The notes: generated by a model from the sequence alone, not told the origin. Counted from the stretch's first letter, positions 22,601 to 35,900 are shown. The stretch is 64,000 nucleotides of DNA from Gnetum montanum (GCA_015680685.1 MNCI01018314.1:1-64000), one strand, 5' to 3'. A program made the numbers and translations.

Positions 22601-23589
22601 AAAAGAGCTAGTAACTACAACATCTCTATGAATGGAGATGCACACTCAATTTTTCAAATCTCCTTCTAACTCAATCATGGGGGAGATGGCCATCCATGCT
22701 AAACTAAACAAAGTGGCTCTTTAGTTTTTCATTTTTTGGGTCTTCATAGTTTTTATTTGACATTTTTTTTAGTATATTTTGTCTTTCTTAAATATTTTAC
22801 AACTTCTTCTATATTTTAGTTTATTTCATTTGGATTTCTTTTATGCTTCTCTTATGCTTTTCTTCTTTTCCTTAATTGCTGTTAAGACTTGGTGCAACTG
22901 TAGCTATCAATTGATGATGGTTTGCATCATAATGTTATTTGATTACTAATGTATGGATTCTATCTTTGAATTTGAATGTTGATAACTGAAGCATGGTTTA
23001 TTTTCATGATAACAAGTAGTGAGTCGACGTCATCGACTTATCCACAAAACTCTATGGTGTTTCCTTGTTTTGAAAGTATGAGGTCCCATCTTAAATGAAA
23101 GTTTTAATGAACTTGCAACATTGGTAGTTTCCAACCTTGGGAAGGATTAATTAGATAGAAAAGGATGTGACTTCAAGGAGATTTAAAACTTTTTATACTT
23201 ACCTACCCTCTTGGGTGCATGAGTGGTTATATGGATTTCTTACCATTGAACTATATACCAATAATAGAAAGCAAAGTCTTTGTATGATGTGGTTTCCATC
23301 CAATAAAATAATAAAATAATAATAATAATGAAAATTCAAAGCACACCCCTTAGAAAAATAATGGGCAATAAGCACTAGTTATGGAACTAGAAAGACATAT
23401 CACCCATGCTTGAAGGTCCCTTTTAACTAAGGTCCATCTCATATCTTGCTTCTCTTTTCTTATCTTTTATGAATAGTGATCAATCTATGGGGATATTATT
23501 ATGCCTTAGAGATGTGGATGAGTCTAAGAGTGTCAATGTGAAGTCACTAAAAGTGGTTGGTCTTAATTTATACTAAGGATGGATATTAT
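22601..23589 (+). other. Element E 3' non-coding region, cut by element D
   Basis: Long AT-rich stretch without a gene, as expected between integrase and 3' LTR in Athila. A purine run GGGGGAGATGG at 22679 could be a PPT-like or family-typical block. A short (AAT)n run is at 23315-23330. E stops at 23589, where the LTR of D starts. No 3' LTR of E is visible. Confidence 0.6.
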
Positions 23590-24962
23590 TGAAACACCAC
23601 CAATTTTAGACTACGACATTCTGACTGCAAATTTTTCTAAGTGTTGGGACTACACTCTTCACTGCCCTAGAGCATAGTCAACCTCTAATGGAGAGTGTAG
23701 TCAACATGAGGCCAATTTTTGCAAATTTTTCTAAGACTCGAGACTATGCTCTCCACCAACCTGAATTATTATTAACCTCTAGTGAAGAGCGTAGTCAACA
23801 CATGAACAGTTTTTGTAATTTTTTTCCTATGTATGGAATTATGCTCTTCCCTATTTCAGAGCGTAGTCAAGCGTAGTCAGCAAAAATAGCCTCCTGTGGC
23901 CTCCAAAACATGGCAACATCACTCAACTCAGCTATAAATCACCTTCAACAAGCATAGTTAGGAAAATGCTTCTTTTTGTATCCTCTTTTTTTGCCCCCAA
24001 GTTGTAACTACACTTGACCCCACATGAGAGCATGGAGAGCATAGTCTCCAAGTTGCATTTTTCTCAAGTACCTCATAGTCTTCTTGACATACACATGTGG
24101 TTAATAGTGTATTCATAGTCTTATAGTCTTGCAAAGTCTAGTAGATCACAGAAAAGCATACCACCACTAGCCCAGTGGAGAGCATAGTTGGGTGACAGCA
24201 TAGTCCTAACTATCCCCTCTGCTTTGTGGTAGCTATCTCACATCTTTTGCTAACCATAGGCCTATAAATAATAGTTTCCTAAATGTTTTTAAGGTTTGAA
24301 AATTTTAGAGTTCAAAAATTAGCAAACCACAAACTTGGCAAACCTAAGGAGCGCTTGGGAGAGAACCAAAGGCATATCAGCAAAGTTGTAAATAATTGTA
24401 GCTCACTAGAACACTGTAGCCAATGGTACACCATGGTAGCCTACCTAGCAGACATATACACCTTGGTGGAATGCAAATCTTTGTGGATAGATACACCTAA
24501 GACTGTGATTATGTTGTCCACTATGTCTATTGTACATCGTGTACCTTCTAATCCCTTTTGGTGTTAACTACACTCAACCCCATTTGGGGTGGTGTTCTGC
24601 TTCTGTGTGTGTGTGTGTGTGCTTTTTTAGCATTTTATTTGCATTTTTCACTATTTCACCACATAGCTACACCTAAAACTACACTTGGACGGTAGTCTTC
24701 ACATGTTTACACCATCATTTTCACTAAAACTCTTGACTACACTCAACCTTGTTGACACTGCTTGAACACGTAGCACTGTTTTACATCAACATTGCAACTA
24801 GTCATGCTTCACCCCTATTGCATTCAATAAGTCCCTATTCGATTGGCTAGACCATTTAGGGCACCTCGTCTCTACCTCCAATAGGCCCTTGCATGGACTC
24901 GAGGTTAGGCTATGCACCCATGGACCTTGGTATTCTACCTGTTGATGTTTTCAGTTGCTATA
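23590..24962 (+). repeat. Element D 5' LTR
   Basis: Begins TGAAACACCACCAATTTTAG, matching the LTR start TGAAACACCATAAAATTT of C. It ends GTTGCTATA, just before the shared PBS block. Bases 23600-23880 hold three ~75-80-bp repeats with the words GACTACACTCT, AGAGCATAGTC and AGAGCGTAGTC, the D version of the ACGCT/AGCGT palindrome. A (TG)9 run lies at 24604-24621. Confidence 0.7.
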
Positions 24963-24965
24963 ATT

Positions 24966-24988
24966 TCTAATGCTAGAAGAAGGGTTGG
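24966..24988 (+). other. Element D primer-binding site
   Basis: TCTAATGCTAGAAGAAGGGTTGG, a decayed form of the TTGGCGCTAGAAGGAGGGCC block found in A and C, directly after the LTR end. Confidence 0.6.
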
Positions 24989-25427
24989 AACCACTTTATT
25001 TTTCAGATTCTATTGGTGGTTATCTTGCATACTCTCTACATCACCATTGATAGCTTTGGGCTAGCATAGATTGTAACATCCCTGTGGACCTACTGCATGC
25101 CCAGCAGTAGCTGGATCTTAGGCCAACATAGGCATTATCTACTAATCGGTTGATGTAGACTGGATCATGTAGTTGGTTCTCAGGAATCCCACGTAGCAAC
25201 CCAAGGCACACATATTCACTATCTACCAAATTCCTAACACTTTTAGTTTGAGCATAGTCAACCTCTAGCTTAAAGAGCATAGTCAGCTTTCTGGCATGGA
25301 GAGTGTAGTTAGCCTTCAACGTAGAGAGCATAGTCAGCCTCTAGCGTAGAGAGCGTAGTTAATGGTGTTAGTAATATTTCATGATTAGCAACCCTTGTAG
25401 CCCCTACTTGCAACATAATTTTCATTC
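24989..25427 (+). repeat. Element D leader with ~25-bp array
   Basis: Five diverged copies about 25 bp apart (25251, 25276, 25302, 25327, 25352) of AG(C/T)(A/G)TAGT(C/T)A followed by GCCTCTAGCGTAGAG. It occupies the position of the 34-bp arrays of A and C, but the sequence is different. Confidence 0.7.
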
Positions 25428-28400
25428 ATGAACCTAGAACAGCCTTCAACGTTAGTCCCAAGAACACTTGTTGTCTTGCCCATCCAACAAGAGACCAAGA
25501 TTGACAACCCTGGGAATCCTATAATGGTAGAGCCAAGGCAATCCCTTAGACTGCATGGTTAAGAACCAGAGTGTGGTGTGCTAAGTGATGAAAAATACAA
25601 CTTCATTTACACAAAGATTCAAGAAGGGTTATTTGTAGACCACTTGGACATGGAAGCAAAACAAGGCTACAAGATGATTCATCGAAATGGATGGGAGTAT
25701 ATCCCCTCCTCACTTGACATCATCTGGCCAACAAAGCCCTACTATTGGATGTTAGCCCAAATCATTTGAGTAGGTGAGTGTGAAGTAGGGATAAACTATG
25801 AGGAGCCCCTATAGGAAGAAGAGGATGAGTTCAAAGCTTACTTCAATCATGAGGGCTCCTTCCATATTGTCTTCCAATGAGTTACCCCTAGTCTAGCTCT
25901 TTCACAGTCTTGTTCACCTATTCTCCTTGAGACGGTCATAGCATGAGAGTCAACTTCTAGGTCAATAGCTATGATAGCAATGCATTAGATACAACATACA
26001 CATTATAATGTAGTAGCTTCCTTTAGCTTATCCTTCATGGCATCATTGCCATCCATCTAGCCAGTATTGCTTGTTGCAACCACACCAGCTCAATCACACG
26101 TCCACATAGGACCCACCCCTAGACCCCAAGCCACTTAGGCATCCTACATCTTACCTATTTTGTTAGTACCCTTGACGTCAGCCCAACCCACGTATGCATT
26201 GCCTACCTTGATCACCATACCTATAGCATGGCCGACATATTAAGCACATTTTGTGATTCCACCCTGCAACCAAGCCATGGACAACACAATTAGTTCAACA
26301 ATAAATCATGCAACTAGCATAATTAGATGGAACATCTCATAACTTAGAATAGGTGTTCCAAATGATTCAAAGACTAATAGAAGAGGTGAAGTGACTCAAA
26401 GTTGCCTCCTTTGAAACTATTAAAGTGGTGGACTTTTACCAAGATAACCCTATAAGTCTTGCGGTTCCACCTCTAACTCTTCCAGCTGGGGTTCCACTTC
26501 CTTAGTTCACAAAATACAATGGTGAGGGAGACTTTAATGCACATCTAGTCACATTTAGGTTGAAGTGTTTATTGTTACAAGCTTGGCCACATGCCATCAT
26601 ATGCATGTTTGCCATGTCACTCACTAGCAAAGCATTGGATTGGTACCATGCTTTGACTAGAAGCTCTATCTCCTTTTTGGAGGACCTTCTGAGCCAATTT
26701 GTAATGCACTTCAAAGACAACTTGAAGCCATAAACCACTGTGGACCAATTGATGCAAATCAAGCAGGGCCACCTAGAGCATATGCAAAAATTCATTCAAT
26801 GCTGGAGTGCCTCATTAACTGAAATATGAGAGTTGATAGCCAAAAAGTACATCTTGACCATCTTTAAGGATGTAATCAATGACCTCATAAAGTCAAAAAT
26901 ATACTACTTTAGCCTGCAATCTCTAAGCTAAGCCTTTGCTCAAACCAAGAGCATACAAGATGCAATAGAAGCCAGTAAGGACCTAGCCTATGTGGCCTAC
27001 AAAAACTTGCATGCAAGGAGGGATAAGGATAAGGGGAAGTAGAATGAAATGGTGGTGACTATGGCTAAAGAGGCCAAAACTACCAACCCAAGGCCAATGG
27101 CTAGGTAACCTAGAGCCTTGGCTAACAACAAATTCACCAACCCTAGCACTACGACAACCAACCAACCCACATCACTAGTGGCCAGAGTGTAAGATGCTCC
27201 AATGCCTAACTTTGAGTGCAAGGATTGCTCTAAGTACACCCCGCTACTCTTAAAACCTTCATAACTATTAGACCAACTATTGAAAGTTGGATGCACCCAG
27301 TACAAGTAAATGTTTAAATATGCTCACAAAAACCATGATGGGTATTGTGAGTTGCTAAGGAATCCTGCATTGATAGCACCAAATGAGCCCGCAATCCCAA
27401 GACATTTTAGGCTAGGTAGATTTTGCCACTACCACTAGTTGCCCATCCATAACACTAATTTTTTCACCTTGTGGGATGATTTGCAAAGAATGATTGATAG
27501 AGGTAAGGTGGTACTTGACACTACTAACCTAGTTAGGCCTCAAAACCAATCTATGAAGGTGTACAAGCACCCTCTAAATGTAGATGATGTTGACTATGTC
27601 ATAAATGCTATCAGCATTGATGACAACCTAGAACTAATGCAGTGATCATTCATGATCCATGTGCCCTCTAGTAGCACAAGGGTCCCCTCAGCCCTTATGG
27701 GTTTAAGGCCTTCTTTCATTGTTAGAGTGCCACCTCAAGCACCTACAACACCTTTTGTGGTTAGGATTCCCCTACAAGTTGCATTAATAGCAATAGTTCA
27801 ACCACCCTTCATCATTTAAGTGCCATAGCATGCTAGCCCCTACTTGAAACCCAATTTTGGGCAACACATTGGTTCCTTCCTTTCCAAGGGGAAACCTTGT
27901 TGGCAATACTAGTAGGCCCTCAAGGTGGCAACACAGGAGACCCAATGAGCATCTTGCAAACTAGATGATTAGGAAACATCATGACCAAAGAGTGCTAGGT
28001 CTGCCAAAGCTAGTACCCATATCTATGGTCCCCATGGCCAAAAAAACTAAATAGGCCACAATAATCAAATCATCAAGAAGCATTGAGGCCCCTAAGTAGG
28101 CCAACCAAGCCAAGCCCAAGTTGCCTCCATGAGCGATCCATCTCCTAGAACAAATGGAAGAAGTCAAAGCCAACAAAAATGCAACTAATGACCAAGACTT
28201 TGTGGATGCATTAGCCCAAGTTAATCAAGCACTCAAATAGAAGAACAAAAAATTGAGCTTGTATGACCTAATCATAACCTCATCTGCTCACTGTGAAGCA
28301 CTAGTGTGGATGTTGACCTCCATTCCTATCATGGATGACATCCTTATGGATAAGAACCAAAACAATGTAGTGATGTTGCTCCCTGAATCATAGGAATTAA

Positions 28401-29130
28401 GTTCCATAATCCTATAATTTCATGATGAAGCAATTAAGGTCAACCTTGAGAAGGGTGAGGTCATAACAGCCTCCATGTTCATCACCATATGTGTTAGACA
28501 ATGTAAGATTCAAAGAGTGCATGTTGATGATGGGGTAGCAACAAACATAATTCCATACACCATTGTGGACAAGCTGGGCCTTGTGGATTAGATTAGACCA
28601 ATGAAAACCATGTGTCTAAAATCCTTCAATGGGTCACACATCATCATCAAAGGCACTATCACCATAGCCTTTGTAGCAGGGGAGCTATTTTCCACCAATG
28701 CTGAATTCATTATTGTAGAGGAAATGTCGAGCTTTAACTTAATATTGGGTAGACCTTGGTTGTTCCAATTATGAGCCATCTCCTCTTTGATTCATCAAGA
28801 AATCCACCTCCTGTATGAAAGTGGTGAAGTTATCATCCATGGTGATAATGCTATTCCTTTGGCCATCAACAACATCGATATGGAGTAAGGGTCAGAGGTG
28901 GAGTTTCCTGATGACACATCCATGGCAAAGGATGAGAACAAAATGCATGAGGCAAACACACCCAAAAAGGTGTAAGAAGCTGATGACTTATTGGAGGATG
29001 CCCTTTGGCTAGAATTCCCTTCAACATAGAAAGCGAGGGTCAAGGAGACTACTAGATAGTGCAATTTAGACCCTATGTGCCTCCTAGCCCACACCAAGTT
29101 AGGAAGCAACTACATGACTAAGGCATCCCC
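25428..29130 (+). pseudogene. Element D gag-protease (Tat-like), degraded
   Basis: Start placed at 25428 (MNLEQPSTLVPRTLVVLPIQ) because RQSLRLHG follows in frame, as SLRLQG does in C. Then FIYTKIQEGLF (25605); the capsid-like part (26380-26960) with FYQDNPISLAVPPLTLPAGVPLP, LLQAWPHAIICMFAMSL and HMQKFIQCWSASLTE; a knuckle remnant FCHYH near 27420; DLQRMIDRGKV; the PFVIxVP-type linker (27650-27820); SLYDLIITSSAHCEAL (28255); retropepsin with VHVDDGVATNIIPY (28525) and SFNLILGRPWL (28730); and a tail to about 29130. Stops and shifts abound, often TAG where relatives have CAG or CAA. Same architecture as A and C. Confidence 0.82.
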
Positions 29131-29394
29131 TTAGTCCAAAATGTGCTAGGTGCCTACTCGCTATTCGCTTCTATGCACACTGTATTCTACTTGTTGCTCA
29201 TGTCACATTTTTTAACTTAGATTAGCATTATATTCTAGTCATTGTTACTTATGTTAGTATGCATTGATTTGGTTTGTTTACACATTCACTCATTTAGTTT
29301 ACCCTTTTGTAGTTATTAGGTTAATGCATGAAAAATATCAAAGTGCATAAAAACCATAAATGCAAAAATCACCAAAAAGAGATATAGCAACACA

Positions 29395-29524
29395 TGGTTT
29401 GCAATGGCCTTAAACTATCAAAATGGCCTGCTATGGCCTTAAACTAGTGACACACGACCCGAAATGACTGAAAACTAGCAACACATTGCTTAAGATGGCC
29501 CTAAACTAGTAATATGCAGCTTGT
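29395..29524. repeat. Element D GGCC-hairpin array, truncated
   Basis: Three to four units of GGCCTTAAACTAG type, the reverse complement of the CTAGTTTAAGGCC arrays in A and B, as expected since D is in plus orientation. It ends at the B1 LTR edge. Confidence 0.7.
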
Positions 29525-31334
29525 TGTGATCAAAAACATTGGTGGTTGGAACAACGAGAGGTTGTCGGGTGAACAGTTTAACCCTGAATCCGTACGAGGG
29601 CTATGCTGGAGAGAAATGGAAGTGGGGTGCCCTGAATGGTCTGGTTGATTAGATAGGGACTTAATTGGTGTATCTTAACCTTTCGTAAATGTTTGTTTCA
29701 GAAGTGAGGCACACGAAGTAAATTGATGATCAATAAATGTAAAGTGGTGAAAATAATGCAAAACAACGATAACAGTAAGCAAATAGCAAAATAGACTTGG
29801 GTGAGAAAGTGCACTGCCCAAGGTCGTAGGTTTGATCCTTTGCTTTGCTGAAAGGTGTACAACAAAACAAGCAACATGGAAGAAACATAGCTTACACAGA
29901 GCATTATGATCTATGATCTCTAAACTGTAGAGCCAACTAGCAAACTCAAAGCCAACTAGAGTGCTAAAAAATTGCCAACTATGTTCTTCGAAAGCCAACT
30001 TAAAAGACAATCACTACCAAAAGCTAAGCTGACATCCAATAGCCAACCCCTTGAGTGTTTTTTTTCAAGGTATTTATAGGGCTAGGAGCAAGAGAAAAAA
30101 ATGGTCTAGATGCCACATGTCCTGGGCCCCACAAGGTGCAAACATGATTGTACTATGTAGGTATGCGATGCTGGAGGAGAGCTTTGCTATGCTGTGACCA
30201 TACTACTAAAATTACATGTGCCAAAATCTAGTGTGCCATCAATGCAAGCAAAAATGGAGCCTATGCTCCAGGACTATGTCTTCCCTACTCTTGCAAGTAG
30301 GGTCAAGCATAGGAACAATTTTTTTAGGGATCGACCAAGGGTATGCAAAATGCAGAAAACTTGTTGATTTGTCTACCAAAGAGATATCAGGGTGAGAATA
30401 ATCATAGACATCTTGATGCCTCCATGGTAGTGTTGCACTACCCACACTGTTCAGCACATTGGCGTAGCGTAGGTAATTGCTCGCTACGCTACGTAGCATA
30501 GCATAGCGTAGCCAACAATTTTGACAAAAAACTTGCGTAGGAGCCAAGAGCATTTGTGTGAGGCTTGGTTAGGCAAACGACTGCCACTTTTGTCCTTCAT
30601 GCCAGAAAGCCTTTGGACTTGCTAAATTTATCTTTGGAACATTTTTGTCATTTTTTGCATCATTGCTACGCTACACTATGCTATGTAGCATAGCATAGCA
30701 TAGCAGCCAGTGTCTCATGCTTCCTTGTTCAATCTACCATTTTTTACCAAGAAACCTTGCTTGGAGGGCTAAGTGGGACAACCAATTTTGAAGGGCGAAG
30801 CGTTGCCAAGTGCAATTTTCTTGTTGGAGTCACTTGGCAAAGGGGAGCCTTTGTGCACCTTGTCCCTATTACACTCTGCTACGCTGCATAGCGTAGCACC
30901 CTCTGTTGGTGGAGAAAATTTTCTTGACGATTGCAACATGGGAAAATGCTTTGAAAGACAAGCTTGTCATCAACTTACATCTTGAATGCTTGATTGATCT
31001 CTTCGGGACTTATTACGCAGTGCAGCGGAGCGTAGCATAGTAGATTTCTATGTAGAAAACTTGCCAAATTTTTTTGCTCATCTCGAACACTTCCAACAAC
31101 TCCTAGTGTGGTCTTTGGATAGACTGTCAGCTAGGTCAATTGTTCAGTTGGGCAGGCCAGAGAGTCCAGTAGGCCTGTCAGCCCTAGAGATAGAAAACTT
31201 GTTGAACTGTATAGTCTATCCTTGGTGCCTACACCATTCTGTCAGCCCATCATGACGCTGCACTTGTGAAATTATTTTCCCAAATTCCAAGACTCTGTTG
31301 AAGCACGAGGGTCCTAAAATTTTATGGTGTTTCA
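29525..31334 (-). repeat. Element B1 3' LTR
   Basis: Plus strand begins TGTGATCAAAAACATTGG and ends ATGGTGTTTCA. In element sense it starts TGAAACACCATAAAATTT, identical to the start of LTR C. It aligns with B2 42215-43958. It contains several GCTACGCTATGC/GCATAGCGTAGC palindromes (30483-30512, 30664-30705, 30878-30899). Confidence 0.85.
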
Positions 31335-31352
31335 TTGGCCCCTCTTTGTTGA
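31335..31352 (-). other. Element B1 polypurine tract
   Basis: Minus strand TCAACAAAGAGGGGCCAA directly before the LTR start; identical to A. Confidence 0.85.
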
Positions 31353-31775
31353 TGTCTGGAGGATTTTCCCCAGAGACATTGACAAAGAATACAAAACACC
31401 ATGAAGGACAAGATACCAACATCACTCTCCAATGGTCGCTCATATGTCACTTTGATGTGCTTGGGAGTATTAGGGTAGTCATGTAGGGAGAGGGGAAAAG
31501 GATGGATTTGAGGGGACAGGTTTAGGAAAGGGAAAGATGTAACATAGTAGGGTCCCTCATTGAAGTGCTTGTGAGAGAGTTGGTACCCATGGGAATCATT
31601 ATTTTGTTGGCTTCTGACCTCTCATTAGAATGCTTAGAGATGATCATTTTGAAATAGTTGATGTGCCATTTGTTTTGGGCATGCCTTTTTTTTGAGTTGT
31701 TTTGCTCTTTTATGCTTTTGTACTTTTCTTTTGTTGTTTAACCACATTCACTTACAAATAACCTTATCGTTGTAG
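31353..31775. other. B1 stretch between PPT and the short plus-strand exon
   Basis: No coding potential that I can support. It is alignable with B2 43979-44272, including ACAAAACACCATGA (31390) and the intron-like tail before the acceptor at 31775 (GCTCTTTTATGCTTTTG, then CGTTGTAG). Confidence 0.5.
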
Positions 31776-32016
31776 GCCAAGTGTTTTCTCCCCAAGATGA
31801 GTTGTGTTACATCCATGTGGGGCTTTGACCTACCTACAGGTGCTTCCCATGTGACGAGCTGCATTACATGCATCATGGACTTTGTGGTTGAGCATGTGGA
31901 AGGGTTTTATATGCATCAGGAAAGCTCGTAAAAGGGATGTGAAACAAGAAACTATGGGTGTGAGAAACAAGATGAAGAAGGTTAAGAGGGAGGGTAGGAT
32001 GTGCACTCCTAAGTAG
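31776..32016 (+). pseudogene. B1 short antisense exon (CFxPxMSCVTS), frameshifted
   Basis: The plus-strand reading begins right after a TTGTAG acceptor: AKCFLPKMSCVTSMWGFDLP, then TGASHVTSCITCIMDFVVEH. It aligns with B2 44273-44512 from the first codon after the acceptor. A small frameshift near 31925 leads to an early TAA, but the downstream part in the other frame (VRNKMKKVK) still matches B2, and both copies end TPK-stop. Conservation that starts exactly at a splice acceptor suggests the last exon of a second gene antisense to the element. No upstream exon identified. Product unknown. Confidence 0.45.
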
Positions 32017-32664
32017 CCAAGCTAGTTAAAAAGGTCACCTTGGAACAATGTAGTGTCCTATACTTCTGGCAAAACGCATCTTTGATCGATGCCATCTTAG
32101 CTTGCATCCTACAAACACAACAGAAATGAGACGAGGAAGATGTAATCATGAAATGAGGTAAGGGCAGAATCCCACTTACTTTAAATGTCATTGGAGTAGG
32201 GAGCATTGTTGCTAAAGCATGCGACGTCCAGACTAGGAAGGCCAACAGCAGTTCTGGCAGTGGTAGACTAAAGGGGCTGGCATCGAGAAGGATAGGAGTT
32301 GCAGCATTACGAGTGCTCAGGAGTCCCAGCCTAGGGAAAACATCATGCAATTTAGCTGTAAGCTGAGAAATCTAGTAGCTGAACATATTTTGAGCCTAGA
32401 TAATGGTGGGGGGCTGGAGGGTAACAACTTCGTGGCTGGGCCATAGGATGACAGGCTGTGGTAGCTTCGGAAAGGTCAGAAAAATATCAGATGACATCTC
32501 CAGAGGATCAACAAGATGCTAGGGGAAGTGGTGTTGCATATGTTCCACAAGGTGTTTTCTTATCATCATGAACTACGTTCTAGAACTGCAATGTCCCACC
32601 CCGTGTTGGCACTATCCATGCTTGCTTGTTTGTGGGATCATGGATGCAAGTTGAAAATGTTATG
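32017..32664. other. B1 non-coding stretch before the hairpin array
   Basis: No supported gene. Both strands have short open frames, but the frames open in B2 (44513-45214) are different ones, so they are not conserved as protein. Nucleotide similarity to B2 is evident (GCATCCTACAAACACAA at 32104; GTTGCATATGTTCCA near 32530). Confidence 0.5.
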
Positions 32665-32955
32665 CCGTGAACCCAATTTAAGGTCTTGGTAAACCATCAA
32701 ATGTACTCGTGTAAGGTCCCAGCAGACCGCAATGTGCTAGTTTAAGGTCCTAGTAGACCACTATGCTAGTTTAAGGTCCTAGCAGACTGCTATGCTAGTT
32801 TATCATCGTAGCGGACGGTGGATGGGTCAGTTTATAGTTATAGCAAACATTCTTTGCTAGTTTTACATCATAGCAAACAGTTTGTGCTAGTTTATAGTCA
32901 TAGCAGACTATATGTGTTAATTTATAGTCATAGCAGACTATCTGTGCTTACCTTA
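32665..32955. repeat. B1 hairpin array downstream of integrase
   Basis: Eight to nine units of 30-38 bp. Stems include GGTC-CTAGCA-GACC (32745-32800) and TATAGTC-ATAGCA-GACTATA (32893, 32923), each preceded by (C/T)TAGTTTA or a variant. Same position as the array of B2 and the 38-bp array of A. Confidence 0.85.
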
Positions 32956-32963
32956 CTTTTGCA

Positions 32964-35900
32964 TTAGACGTAGTATGGCTTAAGGTACAAGTGGGTCACG
33001 GGATTTGCAAACTCTTTGCCATCCATGTCTGCCAGTTTGAAGGCTCCATTCTCATAGGCTTTCGTGACTATGAATGGACCTTTTGAGTTTGCTGAGAACT
33101 TGTTTACGTGCTCATGAATAGCTTTGAGAACTAGGTTCCCTTTTTTGATTGGCTGTCAATGTAGATTGGGATGATGCTTTTGCCACTACTTGTATTGGTA
33201 CCATTTAATATGATCAAGTGTTTGAGCATGCTCTTCTATGGAGTTGAGGTCAATGATCCTTGACTCATTGTTCTAGGCTTCATTCATGATACTTGAAAGG
33301 ATCATCCAAAGTGAGGGTACCTACAATTCAAGAGGTAACACTGCTTCAGATCCATAGACTAGGCTATAAGGAGTCTTACCTGTGGCCGTTTTGCATGTCG
33401 TAGCCCATAGCACATACAAGATTTTCTCATGCCATCACCTCTTACTATTGCTAAGCATTCTTTTGAGTAGTTTGATGATGGCCTTGTTTGTTTCCTTCAC
33501 TTGACCATTTGCCTATAGGTAGTATGGCGATGAAAAAGATTGCTTGATGCCAAGGTTGCTACAAAAGGTTTTGGTTTCCACGCTACTAAACTACGACCCA
33601 TTGTCTATCACGATAGTCATGGGAAGACCAAACCTTGTCACTATGTTATCCAAGATGAAGTGGAAAATCTGTTGAAATGTAGTTTTCCTAAGGGGGATAG
33701 CCTCTGCCCACTTCGTGAAGTACTTGGTGGTAGTGATGATGAAGCTATGTCCTGCGGAAGACTTAGGTGTGATGGGTCCTATGATATCTAGCCCCCATCG
33801 TTGGAATGACCACGTAATCTATGTAGGATGCCACTTAGTAGGTGAAACATGTATAAAATTTGCATGACGTTGGCATGTATCACACATCCTAACTTTGGCA
33901 AGGCAATTTCATTCCATGCAGGCCAGTAATATCCTAGGCATATAATTTTTGTTGCCATAGCCATGGGAGCTATGTGTCCTCCGCATCATCCTTCATGGAC
34001 TTTGTTAATGATTTTCTATACTTCTTCCCCACTAATGCAAGTTAGCAATATCCCATCAAAGGAGCATTTTCATAAGGTGTTATCTCCTAGAAGGACATAC
34101 TGCTAGGCTCGCTTTTGGATCGCATCCTTTTGAGCAGATGTTAAGCCATGTGGGGGCCATGTTGAAGGTAGGCTTTAATATTACCATACCACTCTTGGGC
34201 ATAGGTAGCACTAATGGAGGCAACAAGTATCACTTGAGTAAGTGGGTTTGTGCACTCTGTTATCGAAGCAAGTAAAGTTGCGAACAGGTGTGGAGGCATG
34301 TTTAACGTTAGCGTAGCTAAGGAATCTGCTATAGTGTTCTCGTTGTGTGGCACATGTTGGATGTCTATCATTATAAACCATTTCAGTAAACTCTTGACCA
34401 ATTCACAATAAGGCTATAAATGTGAAGCTTTACAGGCATAGATTTTGGTGACCTGGTTGATGACGAGTTGGGAATCGCCTCGGATTGCCAAATGTTGGAT
34501 CTTTAATTCTTGAGCTGCTAAAAGGCTCCTAAGGAATCCTTCGTACTTAGCTATGTTTTTTGTACAAAGGAATGTGAAACCGTAAGTGAAAGGTTGAATG
34601 TCCCCCGAGGGGAATGTAATGACGGCAGTAGCGCTACCACCTCGTGTGGTTGAGGCACCATCAAAATACAAAGTAGCTTCGAACTGTAATGGTACAGGGT
34701 TGATGTTGTTAACATGTTCATAAGGAATTCCAGCTCTATGGTTGCGCGGTCATCGACGGGTAAGGTTGCAAGCTACGTAGCTATCACTTTTCCTTTCGTT
34801 GACAATTGGGCTACATAGTGTAAATCGAATTCTGTCGTTATAGTTTTCCATTGGGCTATCCTGCTACTTTCGTATAAATTGTTCGTGATAACTTGAAGTA
34901 CATTGCTCTTGCATATAATGTTAACCTTGCTACGGAATAGGTAATGTCTTCACTTTTTTACCACAAATACTAGGGTGAGGAAATTTCTTTCTACTTCGTT
35001 GTACTTCGTCTCATAAGCTATCAGTGTATGGCTCAAGTAATAGAATGGGATTTTAGAGTCGTCATCTCTTTTTTGACACAACAATGCTGCAATAGATGTG
35101 TATGAAGTGGCAAGGTAGATGTAGAAAGGCTTATTCCTCTATGGTGGGTAGACAGTTGGGAGGTGCAAAAGCTCTTTCTTTAAGTCATCGAAGGCTTGTT
35201 GACACTATGTTGTCCACTCGAAGTTAACCCCCTTCTTTAGCAAGTGTTGCATAGGGTGTAACTTGTCTATCAACTTTGCTACAAACCTTCTGATAAACTG
35301 TATTCTACCTTGCAACCCATGCAATTCTTTACGATTGGTAGGGGGTGCTAGGTTAATGATGGCCCTAACCTTGTTAGGATTCACTTGTATGCCAGCTTTC
35401 GATACCAAAAACCCTAGCATGTGTCCGATTTTAACTCTGAAAACACATTTCTTTAGATTGAGATGCAAGTCATGCCTATGACAATGCTTAAGGAGTACAT
35501 CTAAATCGGTGGGATGATCAATAGCTCTCTTAGAATTGACTGCTATGTCATCCACGTAATTGTTTAGTCCCTCTAAGAGGTAGTCACTGAATATGTACGT
35601 TATGGCTCATTGATAGGTTGCTCTGGTGTTTTTGAGACCACAGGGCATCATAGTGTAACAAAAGGTTCCCCAAGGGGTCATGAAAGTAGTTGTTAACTGA
35701 TGCTCTGGATTGATGTAGATTTGATTGTAACCTGATAACCCATCCATAAAAGATAGTAAAGCATGACTAGCCGTAGTGTCAATAAGTTGATCAATACTTG
35801 GTAATGGGAAGTTATCTTTAATCGTTGCTTTGTTCAGATCTTGGAAGTCTATACAAATTCATATACCTCCCATTTTCTTGGAAACTACAATGATGTTCGA

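Larger units (their letters stand above)
23590..29524 (+). mobile_element. Element D: Tat-like, left half
   Basis: Plus-strand element comprising LTR, PBS, leader, gag, protease and a short array. It is cut at 29524 by B1. Its LTR start (TGAAACACC) and PBS block match A, B and C. RT and integrase would lie beyond the B1/B2/C nest, outside the window. It is the most diverged of the Tat-like copies here. Confidence 0.78.

Noticed and set aside
24604-24621. (TG)9 run as a regulatory element
   Set aside because: Ordinary microsatellite in the D LTR with no supporting context.
32009-32350. 113-residue minus-strand frame in B1
   Set aside because: B2 (44413-44727) is open in a different frame with no protein similarity, so only the DNA is conserved.
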